Below, piece after piece: positions 35,995 to 50,130 of a stretch of 64,000 nt of DNA. The notes under the pieces are model-generated. The model saw only the letters and a list, made by a program, of their open reading frames with translations, did not search any database and was not told where the DNA came from. The stretch's first letter is position 1. Every line of letters begins with the position of its first letter. Location of the stretch: positions 558,001 through 622,000 of the forward strand of contig OZ234497.1 of the NCBI GenBank assembly GCA_965153455.1, read 5' to 3'. The DNA comes from Sphagnum compactum (lineage: Eukaryota; Bryophyta; Sphagnopsida; Sphagnales). Both the position numbers and the translations under genes were made by a program.

Positions 35995-38900
35995 CTTTAT
36001 TGTTCTAAAGACCTTTTCCCCTAAACATCTCCAAAAGAATTCAAAGGTAGGAAAATCATGCTACCATGCCACAAAGGTTGAAGCAAGCTCCAAAAACCCA
36101 TCTTTTATAAAAAGTAAAATAACATTTTATTATTTCTAATAAAATATCACAAAAAAAATGTTAAATTTTATTAAATTATTTATTTTTTACTGATTACATT
36201 AATTAATAAAATATGATTACAATGTAAATTTATTATATTAGTTTAAATTTTAATTACAACCATAATTGAATTGAAAACACCAAAAATCATCTAAAACTTT
36301 TAGTTTAATATTTTAATTAAAATTTTATTCTAATGAATCTTATATTAATTTATTTGTAATTTTTTAAAACATAACATTCATAGGATGTTTCATGTTACTA
36401 TGTGTACATTTGACAATTTTTTTTGCTTGATTCCATCATGTGTTAGTGATGAAAAATATGGGTCACCTAATCCCCCATACATGTGGTGAATATTCAAAAG
36501 ATAATTATCCAAAATATGATAACAATATGAAACATGTTTTACTATCTTCTAGATATACAACATTGCATATAGATGTTATTTTCATCTTGTGATGATGTGT
36601 ATTGCATGCCACAATCTTCTACCCTTTGCAATAATATTATTTTTTGTAAGTCAATCTACAATTATTCATGACTATAAATTATTATTTTCATGTTTATCCT
36701 TCTTTGTCTTGTTCATCATCAAACATTTAATGAAACCTTGAATGATGAACCTTGTTCAGTAAAAAGTGTCATGAATCTTTTCACCATTTTAAAATAAATT
36801 GTTTTTTTCCCATGAACCCGCTTCAAAACTCCAATGTGGCATGTTCCTTTCCTTCAATTGAGTATATGAGTAGGAATTTAGTAGCACAAGTGATTGAATG
36901 AAAGAAGCAATATTGAATAGAAGACTACTTAATAGGCATAATTGTAATTAGGAGTGTGGTTGAGCAAATGAAACAATACTTAACAAGATTGGATAGAAAA
37001 TTACAAAAAGGGTAGCGTGAGTTATAATATGATTTAAAAATAATTGAATGAAGCAATACATCATAGGATTACAAAGCTTACAAAATTGATAGATTAGACA
37101 ATATGATTCATTGAATGAAGAAATGTGTGATAAGATTAGATTGAAGATTCCAAATTAGTAACTCAATGAGGAAAAATGTGATCAATTGAATAAAAAATGT
37201 ACATGTAATGAATTGAATGAAGCAATATATGAAAATATGAAGATGTAATTGATCGAATAAAATAATATATGATTGGATCATATGAAAGCTTATATAAGCA
37301 ATAATTTAATTGACAATGTGATTAATTGGATGAAGCAATACATGACAAAGTGAAGATGTGATTGTTTGAATAATAGAACATGTGATATGATTTGGATTGT
37401 GATTACATTTAAATGAAACAATATATATATCAAGAATGTGCATGGTTGCATGGTATTGTGTTTGTTTTTGGTTTATTTTAATTACTCTCACATCATGGAT
37501 TTTATTAACCTTAGTCCCAATGCATCACAAATATCCAAAAAACCTTTTAGATGATATGTTAAAACAAAATTCTTCCAACTTTGGGCAAACATGGTGTCAT
37601 TTGATTAAGATGGGAACATTTTGGGTAATGTTCAAAACAGTTAAACAAATTTTCTTTTGCCCAAGCAATCTATTTGCCTAAAAGATGATTTAAACAACTT
37701 TCCTAATAAATTCACCTCAAATGACATCAACAAACTTAAAAATTATCAAATTGCCACATTGAAATGATGTCAAATTGGAATTTGAACATCAACTTTGAAA
37801 TTTTTAATGCACATTTTTTCAACAAACCAAATCAACTAAATTTTATAAAAAAATTTGACGAATAAATGTTCGAAAATGTTTTGGTTCTAAAACTTCTAAT
37901 CGGTAAAAAAAAACTTTTAATAGTTATAGGAAGATTTTTCTTGATTCAATTTTGGTGTTAAAAAATTCATTTCCAACTTAAAAATAGCTTTGGGCAACAA
38001 ACATCAAAACCTATGCACCGATGATTTTTTCCGTGATATTTTTTTATTTTGTGAATTTTTTGAGAAAAATATTCAATGTGAAAAAAAATTCATCCGCAAA
38101 AATTCGTTGCTTCTAACATTTTTAATCAAGGAAAAACATTGGTATGAACACATCAAGAAACAAAATATTTTTTGAGACAAATTTAAAACTTGTGAAAAAG
38201 ATTTGTCACAAAAATAAGATGGATAGATGGGTAGGCATAGGTAGGCATACGTGCATTCTACTATCCTTTTCTTAATAAAAACAACTTTTAACTATATGTA
38301 CATAGGTGTCAAGCATTGATAAAGATCTTATTCCCATACATTATAATGATTAAAAATGTTTGGTGCATCCATTTCTTCATATAAACAACTAGATGTTTTT
38401 ACTATTTCCAAAAATGTAATAAAAACTTTAAATATGTATTTTTTCATTATTTTTTATTTAAATTTTGATTAGGTTATTCTGTATTCATATCACCCACTTT
38501 TGGGAGATGGTGAATTCAACGGGTAATCATTGCAACTAATAGTTTACTTTTATGAATAAAATGATGGTTAGATATTTTTGGATTGTCATTGATAAGTGGA
38601 TAAAAATCTTTCCATGAACCCAACATTATAGATTACTAAGGTGAAAAAAAAAATCAATCCTATTGGGGTAAGGAAACTTATCAAAATAAAGGTTGTAAAA
38701 ATTTAAATTACCTTATGTAAATTCTAATGCAACAAAACTAATTAGATTTTTAACTACAAGCAAAGAGAATTAAAATGCAAAAGGATTTTAATAATAATAG
38801 GATTAACAAAATCTAAAAACCAAAAAACAAAACTGTTAAATGAGCAAGTTGTACAATAGTTAGGTAATTAGGCAAGAACCTATTGCAATAAACAACATTC

Positions 38901-41434
38901 AATTTCGATCTATTATGAGACAATTATGCTGCCAACCAAGGGCCATTGTAGTCCTTGGCATAAAATCCAACAACCTAAACTACATAATAAGGATATGAAA
39001 ATCAACCATACTACAATAGTAAATTGAATAGAAGTTGATGTACACTTGGGATGCTACATAATAGATATTGTAATGGAAAAAACCACATGTCAATTTGATT
39101 TATTGCGAAGGATATTTCAAGCATCAAAACACTCTAGTAGTCTTTTGCAACAACTCCAACAATGTAATCACAATTCCATCAATGTGACAACAACACCCAC
39201 TAGTGACTATTGGAATTTATTCTACTAGGATTGAACATTAACAAATAGAGAAACTTCAACACATATATGCCCCTAGCTAAAACACACTCTAGTTGTGATA
39301 ACCATTCATCTTACTTGGAGAAATTGAAATTAAAAAAAAATCTTCATATGCATCAATTTGACACAAATGAAAGTTAAATTTTTCTCATCTGAATCTACAC
39401 ATTACATCTCCAACTTGAGGTACTCAAATGAATTTGCCACTCAAGTGAACAACATTCTTTGGTCCTTTAAAATGCCATGTAATATTGGACATTACATCGC
39501 AAATGTAATAATTCTAAACAAACATTGACTAATTTGACTTGATGCACAATGGAATGCTAGATGGCAATTGTAATACTTTTTTATTCCTTGCAACAATGAT
39601 AAAGTCAATTTGGTTACACATCAAATTAAGAAGTTCTAGTGGGACTTTCAAAATAATATAAATACCAATTTCAATGGTTGATCATGCACATTACAAATGC
39701 TTTTAGCCCTCCTTGATTATCTCAAAGATGCCTTTCATCATAGGACCCATTTCAATAACTTTATGGTTTGACAATTTCTTGTTTGGAGGAAAACTATGTA
39801 GTGGGTGGATTTTGTGACAAAGTTTTCTATAAAATATTTAGGATTGTAACCAAATGAACCACCTAAAACAATGATAAGAAAATGTCGATAACATTTGAAA
39901 AGATATCAAAAAATTCAATTCCCTTGCAAAAAAATTATAGTCAATTCTATTGGGATGTTTCCTTTTGTTAAACAATATTCTTTATTTCTCAAACTTAATC
40001 ATAAATGTGTTCATTCTTTTAGTTTCTTGAATCAAAATATTATAAGGATTGCAATTTTGTGATGACATTACCAATGGTATTCTTAATATTTTCGTGCTTT
40101 GGTTTCTTTGTTATTTATCGACTTTAAGATTGTTGTTATAATCCTTCATTAAGGTTTTTCCAGCATATTATAAGTTTGCAAGTTCCCAACATAGCTCATA
40201 ACAATGTTCCCATATTTTTTACTTATATATCCTAAAGAGCTTCTCCAAGGTGATTTCAAGTGCTAATTCTTTTCATTTTTACAATTTTGCAATGTTCATA
40301 TAAGATCATAAGTATGAACATGATTTTAATCTTCTTCCAAATGATATTTTAATGAGATTTACAATCACTGGCATTCAAATGGCGTGGTAGATGAACTACA
40401 ATTGTGAATGGTCATGTTGGTTGCTACCATTGGTGTTTACAATTGTTGACATTCCAAAGTTCCTCATCTCATGTCATGGTCATTGATCTTTTCCAAAGAC
40501 TTTTCAATAATGTTGCATGATTATACATGTTTTTATGTTTGTTGATTTATTCCAAAATTATATTCTTGCCATCTTAAGTGAATGTTATATTAACATGTGT
40601 CCCCACAGTTTGATATAAATCTTGGTATATTCCCATGGTGTTTCCATGATTATCAATTACATCCTCAAATCCAACAATCACAATGCCGCTTTCAATTATG
40701 TTACCAAAACTCCAAACATATGTTGTAAAGTATGTTTCCAAATGACTTCTTGTGTCATCGTTCCAAGGGTCCAATGATGTTCCCATGTGCTCCCAATAAA
40801 GGTTGACAATAGAAACAAAAATGTGAAGATCCATGAAGGATGAAAATATGGAAGACAAATGAATAAAACAAATAATCAAGAAAGGTGTTGTAAAGTATGC
40901 ATGTTTCCAAATTAGCCTTTCCTTTTTATTCTTCATTTTTCATACCTACATTTGTCTAACTCTTAGGTAAGATTTCTTATAAAAGACATTTGACATAGGG
41001 TGGTTGGACAAGCAAATCTCCCCAATCTACCCCATATTAAACTTTTTTTTAAGAGGGACTACACGCTACACACTTTTCAAGTTTGAGGTCTACACTTCTA
41101 CATGTATGTAAATCCAAGATGAAATTTCTCCAAGGATGGATAGAGGGCCAAACTATACAAATACAACAAATGCTAATAACTAACCCTATGACTAGTCACA
41201 CTAGCCTTTTTGGGATTTGGACCATCCACCCCATCCCACCCCAACCACTCACAAAACAAAAATCTTTGGATCTATTGTTGTGAAATCTAAGATTTGTATA
41301 CAAGAAAAAAAAAGGAAAATACATAGGTTGCCAACTAAGCATGATAGCATGCGTATTTACCTTTTGAAAAGTTATGAGCTCTTGTAGAAAGTAGTTACTT
41401 TAAATGTATGGATATACAATGCTTAGCTTCAAGG

Positions 41435-41634
41435 AGGTTTCACACTAAGAATCGGAGATTGTACACTTTTCTAGTAGGTTTCACTAAGGATCGGAGATTG
41501 TACACTTTTCTAGTAGGTTTCACACTAAGGATCGGAGATTGTACACTTTTCTAGTAGGTTTCACACTAAGGATCAGAGATTGTCCACTTTTCTTTTCTAG
41601 TAGGTTCCACACTAAGAATTGGAGATTGTATTTT
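41435..41634. repeat. 41-bp tandem repeat, five copies
   Basis: Units start at 41435, 41476, 41515, 41556 and 41602, each beginning aggtttcac or aggttccac and containing cggagattgtacacttttct. Unit lengths are 41, 39, 41 and 46. Copies are contiguous. Confidence 0.95.
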
Positions 41635-42713
41635 CCATTACCTAATATCCAAAAAGATGTGAGATAAAGTATCATGACCATGTAGGTCGAACTTTGGAGG
41701 GCCTCAAGAAAATAAAAAAGATGTGTAAACTAACACGTGTAAGTTACAAAGAGATAGTTGTAGCACAGTTAAATGCATAACATTCCTTTGTGGGCAAACC
41801 AAAGAGCCTCTCTCTAGAGTTAACATGACAACTTGTTGTCTTTGCTAAAACCTTGCTAGAATGACTCTTCTAGCTTGAACAAACCTATTGGTGTTATCAT
41901 GGTACTCATTTGTATGGAATGTATATAGATTGCCTTTAGAACATTAAATAAAATAGCTAATGGAATTGACATTTTCATGCTTTTGTAAATTTTGATGCAA
42001 AATAATTTGTTGGTCCCAAACTCAATGAGCACTTTGCAAGTGGTTGTGGGCTCAATTCATTACTAAGTCATACTACCTACTACCTAGATGTTATCCAAAT
42101 AAACCAGTCTATTATAATGAGGGTCATGACAAATGGGCCATTCCAATTTGTGTTAGACACTTGAAGGATAGAAAATTTTCACCTTTAGGATTATTTATTT
42201 ATTTATTTGTTTGTGTAGTAGCCCTAAAAAGTGATGAAACACTTAGTAACCAATGTTGTGTGATTATTTAAATTTTCAAAGAGTTTTTAAGTATTTCAAA
42301 ATCGAAGAATTGTAGAGTCCAGTTCTTTAAAACAAAATCAAAACCAAAGAATTGTCAATCTTGAGTTTTTCAAAAATCTTAAAGAGCTTACAAATTTCAT
42401 GAAAGAACTGAAAAACTTGACAACTTATGCCCAATTATTTAATGGGGGTAGGAGATGATTTTGTCTCACAAAAAAGAAAAAAAAGAAGGAAAAAAAGACA
42501 ATTAATTTGCCACCTAAATTTTACCCTAAACCCCACTTCCCATTCTCCTAGTTAGAATGGGCCCTAATAGGCCCATTCCATGGCATATTCAACACTGTCT
42601 CGAGCAAGTCACACAAAGGAGACTCAGGTCTACCAGAGCGAACCAGCAATCATCACTCACCAGTCCACGATGAAGGATGGATGGATGGTAAGTGGTTATG
42701 AAAGAGTTTTTGG

Positions 42714-42982
42714 TTGGGTTCCAGTTCCCTAGTAGCTAACTATGGTAGTTAGCTCAGTTGCTTTTCTTACTACCTACCTACTAATAGTAAATTATAGCCT
42801 TGTCTATGTACAAACTATCCACTTATCTAGTAGTCACTTATTTTCCTACCTCCCTAGTTACTTATAAGAGCTATTTCTTACACAATGGGTTACCATATAA
42901 CAACTCGGTTGAGGTTCATCCAACAACTAAAGCCATAGCATCCGTTGGATGGTGTGCTGGTAGTTGCTGGTTCACTCTGGCC
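42714..42982. repeat. Dispersed repeat fragments shared with 60.6 kb and 8.6 kb
   Basis: ttgggttccagttccctagt (42714-42733) is identical at 60597-60616. gctggttcactctggcc (42966-42982) is identical at 8581-8597. The flanks also look related but have diverged. Confidence 0.55.
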
Positions 42983-43888
42983 ACTGAGCTGGTGGGGTCT
43001 ATCGCGGTTCTAAAATTTCAAGCAAAATATCAAAAGCCCACGAGCGGTTCAACATTCTCTTATTTTACTCGAGAAAGTTGCACTCTCGAAAGTGTTGCAT
43101 GATTTTTATAGAAGTAACATTTCGATATCAAAACACCCCAAAAATTTAAAAATCAATAAATAAATTCAACTTTGGAAACTATGGTTGTCACAATTATTCT
43201 AATCAAAGTCTTGAAATGATCTTCGGAGCAACAACACGAGTAAAATGGCATGTACATGATTTTTTTAATTTCATATTTTGAAGATCACCAAATTTGGTTA
43301 AATATATTATGATGATTGTCACTTGAGCAACATCACAAAATTGAGAGAAAAAAAAACACTACCCTAGTATTATACTATCCAATATTTTTTATTATTTGTG
43401 AGTGATGATGGAGAGACAAAACATTATTAACACTGAATTTATGTGAAAAAATTGAAGTTGAGGTGTTGAAAACCATCCTAATAATGAACTTATGATGAAT
43501 AATTTCACTCCTCATGTGAGGAGGATATCATAGTAAATCATGAAAAAATAATAATTTCAAATTTATAAGAATGACACGATTTTTGAAAATAAAATAAAAT
43601 TATTCGTTTTTGTCCATGTGGAAACTGACCCTAGGTACTTACTAGGTACAATACTCCTAATTTTCTTTCATCTGTGTGGTGGTGGGGGGGGGGCCCAAGA
43701 TAAAGTTTTGGAAAATTTGAAGTTTAGAAGTTTGCACCTTTCCTCATTGGTGCATGTCACCCCTTTTCAATAAATTAAAGAAATCATCCACACATTCCAT
43801 CAATCCAATAAGTCATTCATCCATTAACTGGACCGGGTAAGTACCCAATTAGTGGGGCCATACCTATGAATGTGAACGTGTGTACCTA

Positions 43889-43904
43889 GTACCTAGCTAG
43901 GTAC
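43889..43904. repeat. Perfect 16-bp palindrome
   Basis: gtacctagctaggtac equals its own reverse complement. It is followed at 43917-43933 by a run of AGCT units. Confidence 0.9.
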
Positions 43905-44095
43905 CTATGAATTGTGTAGCTAGCTAGCTAGCTGTCTGGCTACTTCCATAGATACCTAGCTACCTAAGTGGCAGTAGGCTAGTGGGGCTGGAAAAAGACA
44001 AAAAGAAAAAAAGAAAAAGAAAGGGGATTTTTTTCCCAATTAAAAAAACTCACAGAATTGTGAATCATCTCAACGGCGGAAATCCAGGGGTTGAT

Positions 44096-44105
44096 GACAC
44101 GTGTC
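44096..44105. promoter_or_regulatory. G-box (gacacgtgtc) upstream of the BRO1-like gene
   Basis: A palindromic ACACGTGT core 1.3 kb before the start codon matches the plant G-box/ABRE type bound by bZIP and bHLH factors. Function here is inference. A probable leader intron (donor aag|gtaatc near 45127, acceptor tgcag near 45394) would place it close to the transcription start. Confidence 0.35.
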
Positions 44106-45402
44106 TAGATCTATATGAGCCAGCTGCTGTAGATGGATGGCGCGTGGCCTGTATTTGTCCCGGTCCATTCTTGGGAATACGCAATGGCACGGCGCCAACT
44201 CAGCTTGCAACCGAGAGTCCCTTTTGGTGGCCTTTCGTTGTTGTTCCTGTTGCTGCTGTTTGCTGTTGCAAAATCCGCTTCTCCTGTTGTGTTGCTCGAA
44301 TTTGCAGCTTTGCGATTGCCATGCTAATCAAAACATTCGACATAGCAGCGTCTTTTTAGTTTTCTCCTTCAATCCCCTCTCTTATCAAAAATTTTGGTGA
44401 ATTTTTGTAATTTTTTTTTGAGTGTTCGGGGCACAATTTTCGGTTTGTTTTGTCGGAGTTTTGTTTTTTTTGGCCTCATCTCTGTGGCATATCTTTTGCG
44501 AGGTGTCGGAGTTCAGATTTGCCTTTTGTTTGTTGGATCCTCTTTTTTCTGGTTTCATCGACAATCCCCGCTCTCGCTGCTCATCACTTCTGAAACTTGC
44601 TGCGGAACAAGAAAGCTTTTGCTTTGCTTTGCTTTCTTTCTGTCTTTGTTCCGGAGGGTGGAGGTGGCTGTGGTGGACCTGTTTCATCTCTTGTTGTTCC
44701 GACGCTGTTTTTGTCACCTCAATGCTTGGATCTTTGAATACTTGGCAGAGGTTTTGGTCCTCTTCGTTGGAACAAAATCAGGCTTTATTAGTGTCGTCCC
44801 TTTTGCAACTCGCTCCTCTCGCGGTTCACAAACACACGAGAAAAAATACGTATCATCGGTCTTAGTTCTTGTTCGAGTGCGACGCGGTTGTCTTTCCGTT
44901 CCCACTCATTCTGGCTAAGCTACTAATTGTTGTGCACAAGATCCTTTATCCTTCTTATAAGGATTACCGGTACATCCATTGCTCCAAGGTTTTATTGCTT
45001 TCAGAAGAGAGTTCTGTGAAGGACCTGCTGTTTTCGGATCTGAGCGCATAGTCTTTGTTGTCGCTGTTCGCTTCTGTCGAGCTTTTGGTGAAGACTAAAG
45101 ACTACTCCGTTGTTCATAAGCTGAAGGTAATCATCTCTTCCTTGGCTTTTGCTTTCTCTCGGATCACTTTCATGTTGATCCTTCCGTTTCTTGTCGTGCA
45201 TCTGAACAAGAACGTTCAGATGGAGTGCAAGAACGTTCTCTTGTTTTAACTGTAAGCGATATCATCACCCGGAGCATCTGAAAGTGCTGTTTTTCGTCTT
45301 CTCCTGTTGATTAGAATGTTCATACTAGGGGATGCTTTGTTGTGGAAGTAATTAGACTAGATCGTGATCGTGGAAGCGTGGATTTTGGTGCAGGAAAGAG
45401 CC

Positions 45403-48400
45403 ATGGGATGTATGTGGTCAGCCGAGGAGTTCAAGGAAGGTGATGACACAGTACCGTCGGCAAGTGCGCAAACAAAACTTCTTCTTGTGGACAATGCAGA
45501 TGCTCATGTATTCATTCCTGGCTTCCGGACTCCCAAGCCTACCGACCTCGCTGTTGCCTTGCAGCGCTTCAACATTCCTAGTGTACTTTTGAACCGGCTT
45601 GTCTCCCTTCGATCTGGCGTGATACAAGCCGTCGGGGGCGAGGAAGAAGCTGTCTCCGGGAAATCAAAGAAAAGAAAATCGCATCAAGGTCTTGTCGATT
45701 TCCCAGTCTGTGTGATGATCATCTTTCACAAGATAGTGGGGGAAAGGAGGGAACGTTTCCGTTGCTGATTTTCGTAAGATAACACCTCAACAGGAACACA
45801 CAATTTGTCGCTTGTTGTGTTGCAGGTGCTGTAGATAGCTCAAGCCTTGAAAAGGCTCTCGGAGACTACTTGCCTGTCTTGCTGGGCTTAACATTCACAG
45901 GTTTGCCACTTCAAATTCTCATGCATTTATTTGTGTTTTGTATAAGTGCAAGCCAGGCTATGTTCTTCTCATGTCAGAGAACTCATTTTGGCTTCTTCAC
46001 TTGCTGACCCTTAGAGCAATTCCATTGGTGCTCAGTATGTGACCCTGCAAATTAAAATTAGATGAGTCAAAACATGTTGGTTTGGCTCAGCAAAATGGTT
46101 TTGGCCCAGTATTTTTGCACAGTTTGCTGAGGCTGGTAAAAGGCACAGCAAAGCCTAACACCGAACACCTGCCAGAGAATGCTCCCTGCTTCTGATTGGC
46201 CAATCGTAATGATTGGTCCAAGTGGTTTGCTATTAGTAGTCTCCCACCTATTTGCAGTACCAGTTTTAGTTTCATGGGTGGGGTTGGAAAAAGGTAAGTA
46301 ATGAAACTTGGATGTGAGAAATATTTTGGAGTGTCACATACTGAGCACCTCCAGAGATGCTCATATGCCTGTACTTAATAGATTTCTTAAACTTCTTCAC
46401 TTCCTGAATGCTACCCTCAGTTTTCTTTATGAAAATGGATTCTGCAAAATGCTGATTCTCTGAACTGTAATCTATGCATAAGAAACACCACTGAAACTCT
46501 AAATACCTGCTACATTTTCAGAGGAGAAAGTGAGCTCAGCTGTTCAGTTTGAATGGACGAATGAGGAAGATGAGAAAAAGGTGAAACACACACTCTCTCT
46601 CCTGCCTACACATACTTGGAGTGTTTCTTTCATTTCTTTGTCTGATATTTCCCTGCATTGTGGCTGGAGGAAGGATGATAACATTCGAAAGGACCCTGAT
46701 TTTCTATCTATGTGATGGAAATCTTGCACTCCATTAGATTTTTATATCTATGACAATAGGAAACTTATGAATGTTCAGAATTCTGGTTGCTGAAACAGGA
46801 GACAACTCTGCCAAGTGCCTTGTATGAGCTTCTATCGGTTCTGCAACTGCTAGGCCTTCTTGCATTTCAAGAAGTAAATGTTTGCCTCACCCCTAGGGCT
46901 GCTGCTGACGGCTACATCCCAAAAGTTTCTGAAGGTATGCATCATCAACTGAGGGCAAGACTGGCAAAACTGGGCATTTGTGTACTACCCTTGTATCACA
47001 ACTATATAAGTTCAATGTTGGATCAATGTGCTTCACTCATTCAAAGAGTGGCTGCTTTTCTGTCTGTCTGAAAATGTTTTTTCTGTTTCTGTTTTATGAC
47101 ATCTCTGTGACAAGAGTCTTATGATTGATCAGAAAGCACATTGAGGTTCTTAAATTTCCAAACTTGTGTACCAAACATGAATTCTATGTCAAATGACATC
47201 ATATTGTATTGCAGAAAACAAGAAGAATGCTGTTGAAATATTGCTGAAGGCATCCCAATTTTTGGAGTGTGCTTTAAGTTCAGTGCTACCACGTTTACCC
47301 AATGATGTCAAGTAACCATCTATCATTTAGAAACCAAAACTAGCTTGAGTTTTTTACAAGTAATAGATGTGCAATTTCAGTCTTATGCAACTAGCATTGT
47401 AATAGATGAGCAGTTGTGGCACTTTTCTTCACTTGCTGATAGCACATGTGGGAAGCATCAAGCTAACAGGACCCTTTTCTTGGCACCTTGCTATTTTGCT
47501 ACAACAATGCCCTTTAGGTGCATGCTAGCTGTTTTTCCCAGTTATGACTGGAATCTCTAGTGGACTTTTCAATTGGATGTACAAGTCTAGGGCTTCCTAG
47601 TCCTTGGCAGGTGGGATTGTGCCACCAAGTTGTCCTCATTACGAAGTGTTAGAAGATGTTGACCTACACTAAGTCTATGTTGCTCTTCTTCAATTGCACC
47701 AGCAATCTAACTCAAGTTAGAAAGAATGTGTATTGGAATCCCTCTAATTTGGGGTACAAAGTTGGATTCACCAGGGCAAAACTCCCAGTGGACCTAAGTG
47801 AGGGTGTTCTTAGAGCTTTGGAGCAGCAAGCTTTGGGCCAAGTATGCTTTGTTCCTTTTTCTCCCTCTTTCTCTTTCATGATTCTCTGTTACATTCTAGG
47901 TAGTCAACATGCATGTTGATGATGGCAATCACACAAATCCAGGAACCCCACATCTTACCCTAATCAGGAAAGGGAAACCAGACTAAGAAAAGATTTTCCC
48001 ATGTGTGCAGTGAGGGGACATGTCAGACACTACTAAGGGTAGCCCAAATTCAAGTTTGCACAGGCAGTAATGGTTGCTGTGGGAAACAGGGTGTGGAAAT
48101 ACAGCTAGGTTTGGCCATAGAAAATATGAAGGCATCAGTTGCAGTGAAACGGAGGCTTGCATGTGAACAAGTCAAATATTGGTTACAGGTATTGTCCTTT
48201 CTGTATGCATGAGGCACAAATTTCCCAAGCACTTCAGATTATCTGAATGAGGTCTAGTCAACTGTGCGATGATCCTCAGGACCAGAATTTTTGTTCATAA
48301 TGGCAGTTCCCATCTGGTTTTCTGCTATAGTCTTTTACCTTCCTTCAAAAATTGGACACAGAGAGTGTTTCCTGTCTAATTTGGCCGGTTATCAGTCTTA

Positions 48401-50130
48401 GCCTGTTAAGTTTGACCTGTGAAAGCTTATGGTAGAGCAGCAGAGCTATATTTGCTTGGAATAGGATCCTTTTTAGAGAAAGTAGACGCAATACTTTAGA
48501 TGTTCAGGAACTATGGACCACAAAGCATCAGATGAACTTCATTTTGCTTACTGCTTGAGTTGAATATCACCCTGATTTCAGGCATATGAATGTGCTTCAA
48601 GTGTGGCACTGGAGCATGGATGGGGACCAAAACACAAGTTATTTGTTAAATGGAAACTCCTAGAGGCTCAGGTATACAATGTAAAATCTTTCTCTGAGAT
48701 ACACTTCTCTGGAAGTTGACATCATGTCAATTGCATTTTGTTCATGTTTTTAGTATGATGCCGGAATTTCTAGGATACCAGAAATGTTGGTGAATTCTGG
48801 TGGTCTCTACTTGAATTTGCTGCTTGGTATTTGCTCCTAGGAATGATAAGCAGAAAGTGGAAAGTGACATAGCTATTGTTCTGGGACAGGCAGCAGCATA
48901 TTACTACCATGGAATGATCCTAGATGAGAATCCTGAAGATGATTCACATGCCCAAGGGCTTGCTTGCCTTCAAGCTGCTCATGCCTTTCTAAAGGAGGGT
49001 CAAAGAGCAAGAACAGCCTTCACTAATACTGCGCCAATCACAAGGTCTGTTTTCCCCACTCTGTCATGTAGTTGATTGAGAATGTCTGTTTTTGCTCTAC
49101 AGGTATTTCTGGTGAATCATTTGCCCACCCACATGTCTGACCATTGTTGGTCACATGGTGGTCAATTTGTGCCACTTGTGTTCTGTTTAGCCATTAGGAT
49201 AACTTCTCCTTGAGTAGTTCATGTTCTGGATCACCATAGGATTTTTCCAGCTTTGGAAGTGTTGCATCATTCAAAGCAGATCACTTTAGCTAGTCTGTGT
49301 GATCATACACCACCATCACACACTACTTGCATCAGAATTTTGTCCCATTTTGTACTTGTTAGCTTGGCCATGTACTTGAGATTCCTTCTTCATATAGCTT
49401 CTTTCAAAATAAGATTCAATTGTACTCATAGAAAACTGTCCTCTCCAGATTTGATGTCTCCAAGAGATATTGTGAGCTCAGCTTCAATAGTTATTGTGAT
49501 TGATTAAAAAAGTAAACTGCTTTCATATATGTGCAGAATGCCACCACCAGGAGGTGCAATGAAGTATCTTTCTGAGAAAATCCCAAAAGATACACTAAAA
49601 AAAATCCGCTTATATGGCAACAGCTCCCGAGACAAGTAATCCAACTCAACCTACCGATCTTGTGCATTTGACAATCAGAGGTTCTCATTAAAGAATTTTT
49701 TGCTGCGCCTAGCGAAAGGAAGCCTTGAAAAATAGTGTTCTTTGAACAAAGGTGCAAAACTGCAGCAAATCACTAATGTGGTCTGATTGCAAGTCCATGA
49801 TGTCATGACTAGGTCAATGTGCAATGACTCAAAAGTTCAATTACTGGTGTACTATCTTGTCTTATGCTTTGAGAGTGTGTGTGACCTGTCAGGACTCCAG
49901 TTGCAACCCCACAATTACCTGACTTCCTGTTGGCTTTGAAAGCTGAGGCATTTATCTTGCCACCTGTTGACCGTGCTTGGGAATCAGTTTCATCATATCA
50001 GCCCCCCCAATCACCAATCACAAAGGGGTCAACATTTCCTACAAAAAAGCAAGAAGTTAAACCATTGCCTGGATTCGACTTACGGCGACAACCTGCACTC
50101 TCTATTCCTGAATATGTTCAAGCAAGATGA
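45403..50130 (+). CDS. BRO1-domain protein (BRO1/ALIX-like, endosomal)
   Basis: Eleven exons were assembled in frame: 45403-45688, 45826-45900, 46522-46580, 46799-46934, 47215-47311, 47775-47841, 48090-48188, 48582-48671, 48854-49044, 49537-49635 and 49893-50130. They give 478 residues. The N-terminus MGCMWS fits myristoylation and palmitoylation, as in plant relatives such as At1g73390. Recognisable stretches are FRTPKPTDLAVALQRFNIPS, LPVDLSEGVLRALEQQALGQ and GVEIQLGLAIENMKASVAVK. They are followed by RRLACEQVKYWLQ, WGPKHKLFVKWKLLEAQ, AAAYYYHGMILDE and GGAMKYLSEKIPKDT. BRO1 domains bind ESCRT-III subunits and act at endosomes; plant small BRO1 proteins are poorly characterised. A Pro-rich tail (SYQPPQSPITKGSTFPTKK) ends the protein. 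Every junction uses GT-AG and keeps the frame, and no stop interrupts it, so the gene looks intact. Confidence 0.93.
46014..46362. mobile_element. Harbinger/Tourist-like MITE in BRO1 intron 2
   Basis: The 349-bp element has about 30-bp terminal inverted repeats at 46014-46043 and 46333-46362. The 16 inner bases (gtgctcagtatgtgac) match perfectly, as do the outer five (gagca/tgctc). The ends resemble the GAGCATCTCC-type termini of plant PIF/Harbinger elements. The flanks are tta on the left and ata on the right, a near match to the 3-bp duplication of that superfamily. It has no coding capacity. Confidence 0.85.

Larger units (their letters stand above)
31396..43888. other. Long AT-rich gene-poor region
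   Basis: Very AT-rich, particularly 31.95-33.6 kb and 36.0-40.3 kb, with runs such as (TA)n at 32060-32078 and 32250-32264. No exon, transposase or reverse transcriptase motif was seen. A few repeats inside it are listed separately. Confidence 0.6.

Noticed and set aside
41435-41634. CRISPR-like regular repeats (also at 7378-7609)
   Set aside because: The units are directly contiguous with no unique spacers, and the genome is eukaryotic.
44133-45249. Overlapping open frames before the BRO1-like gene
   Set aside because: Three frames are open in the same place and none has a motif; the region fits a promoter and leader with an intron.
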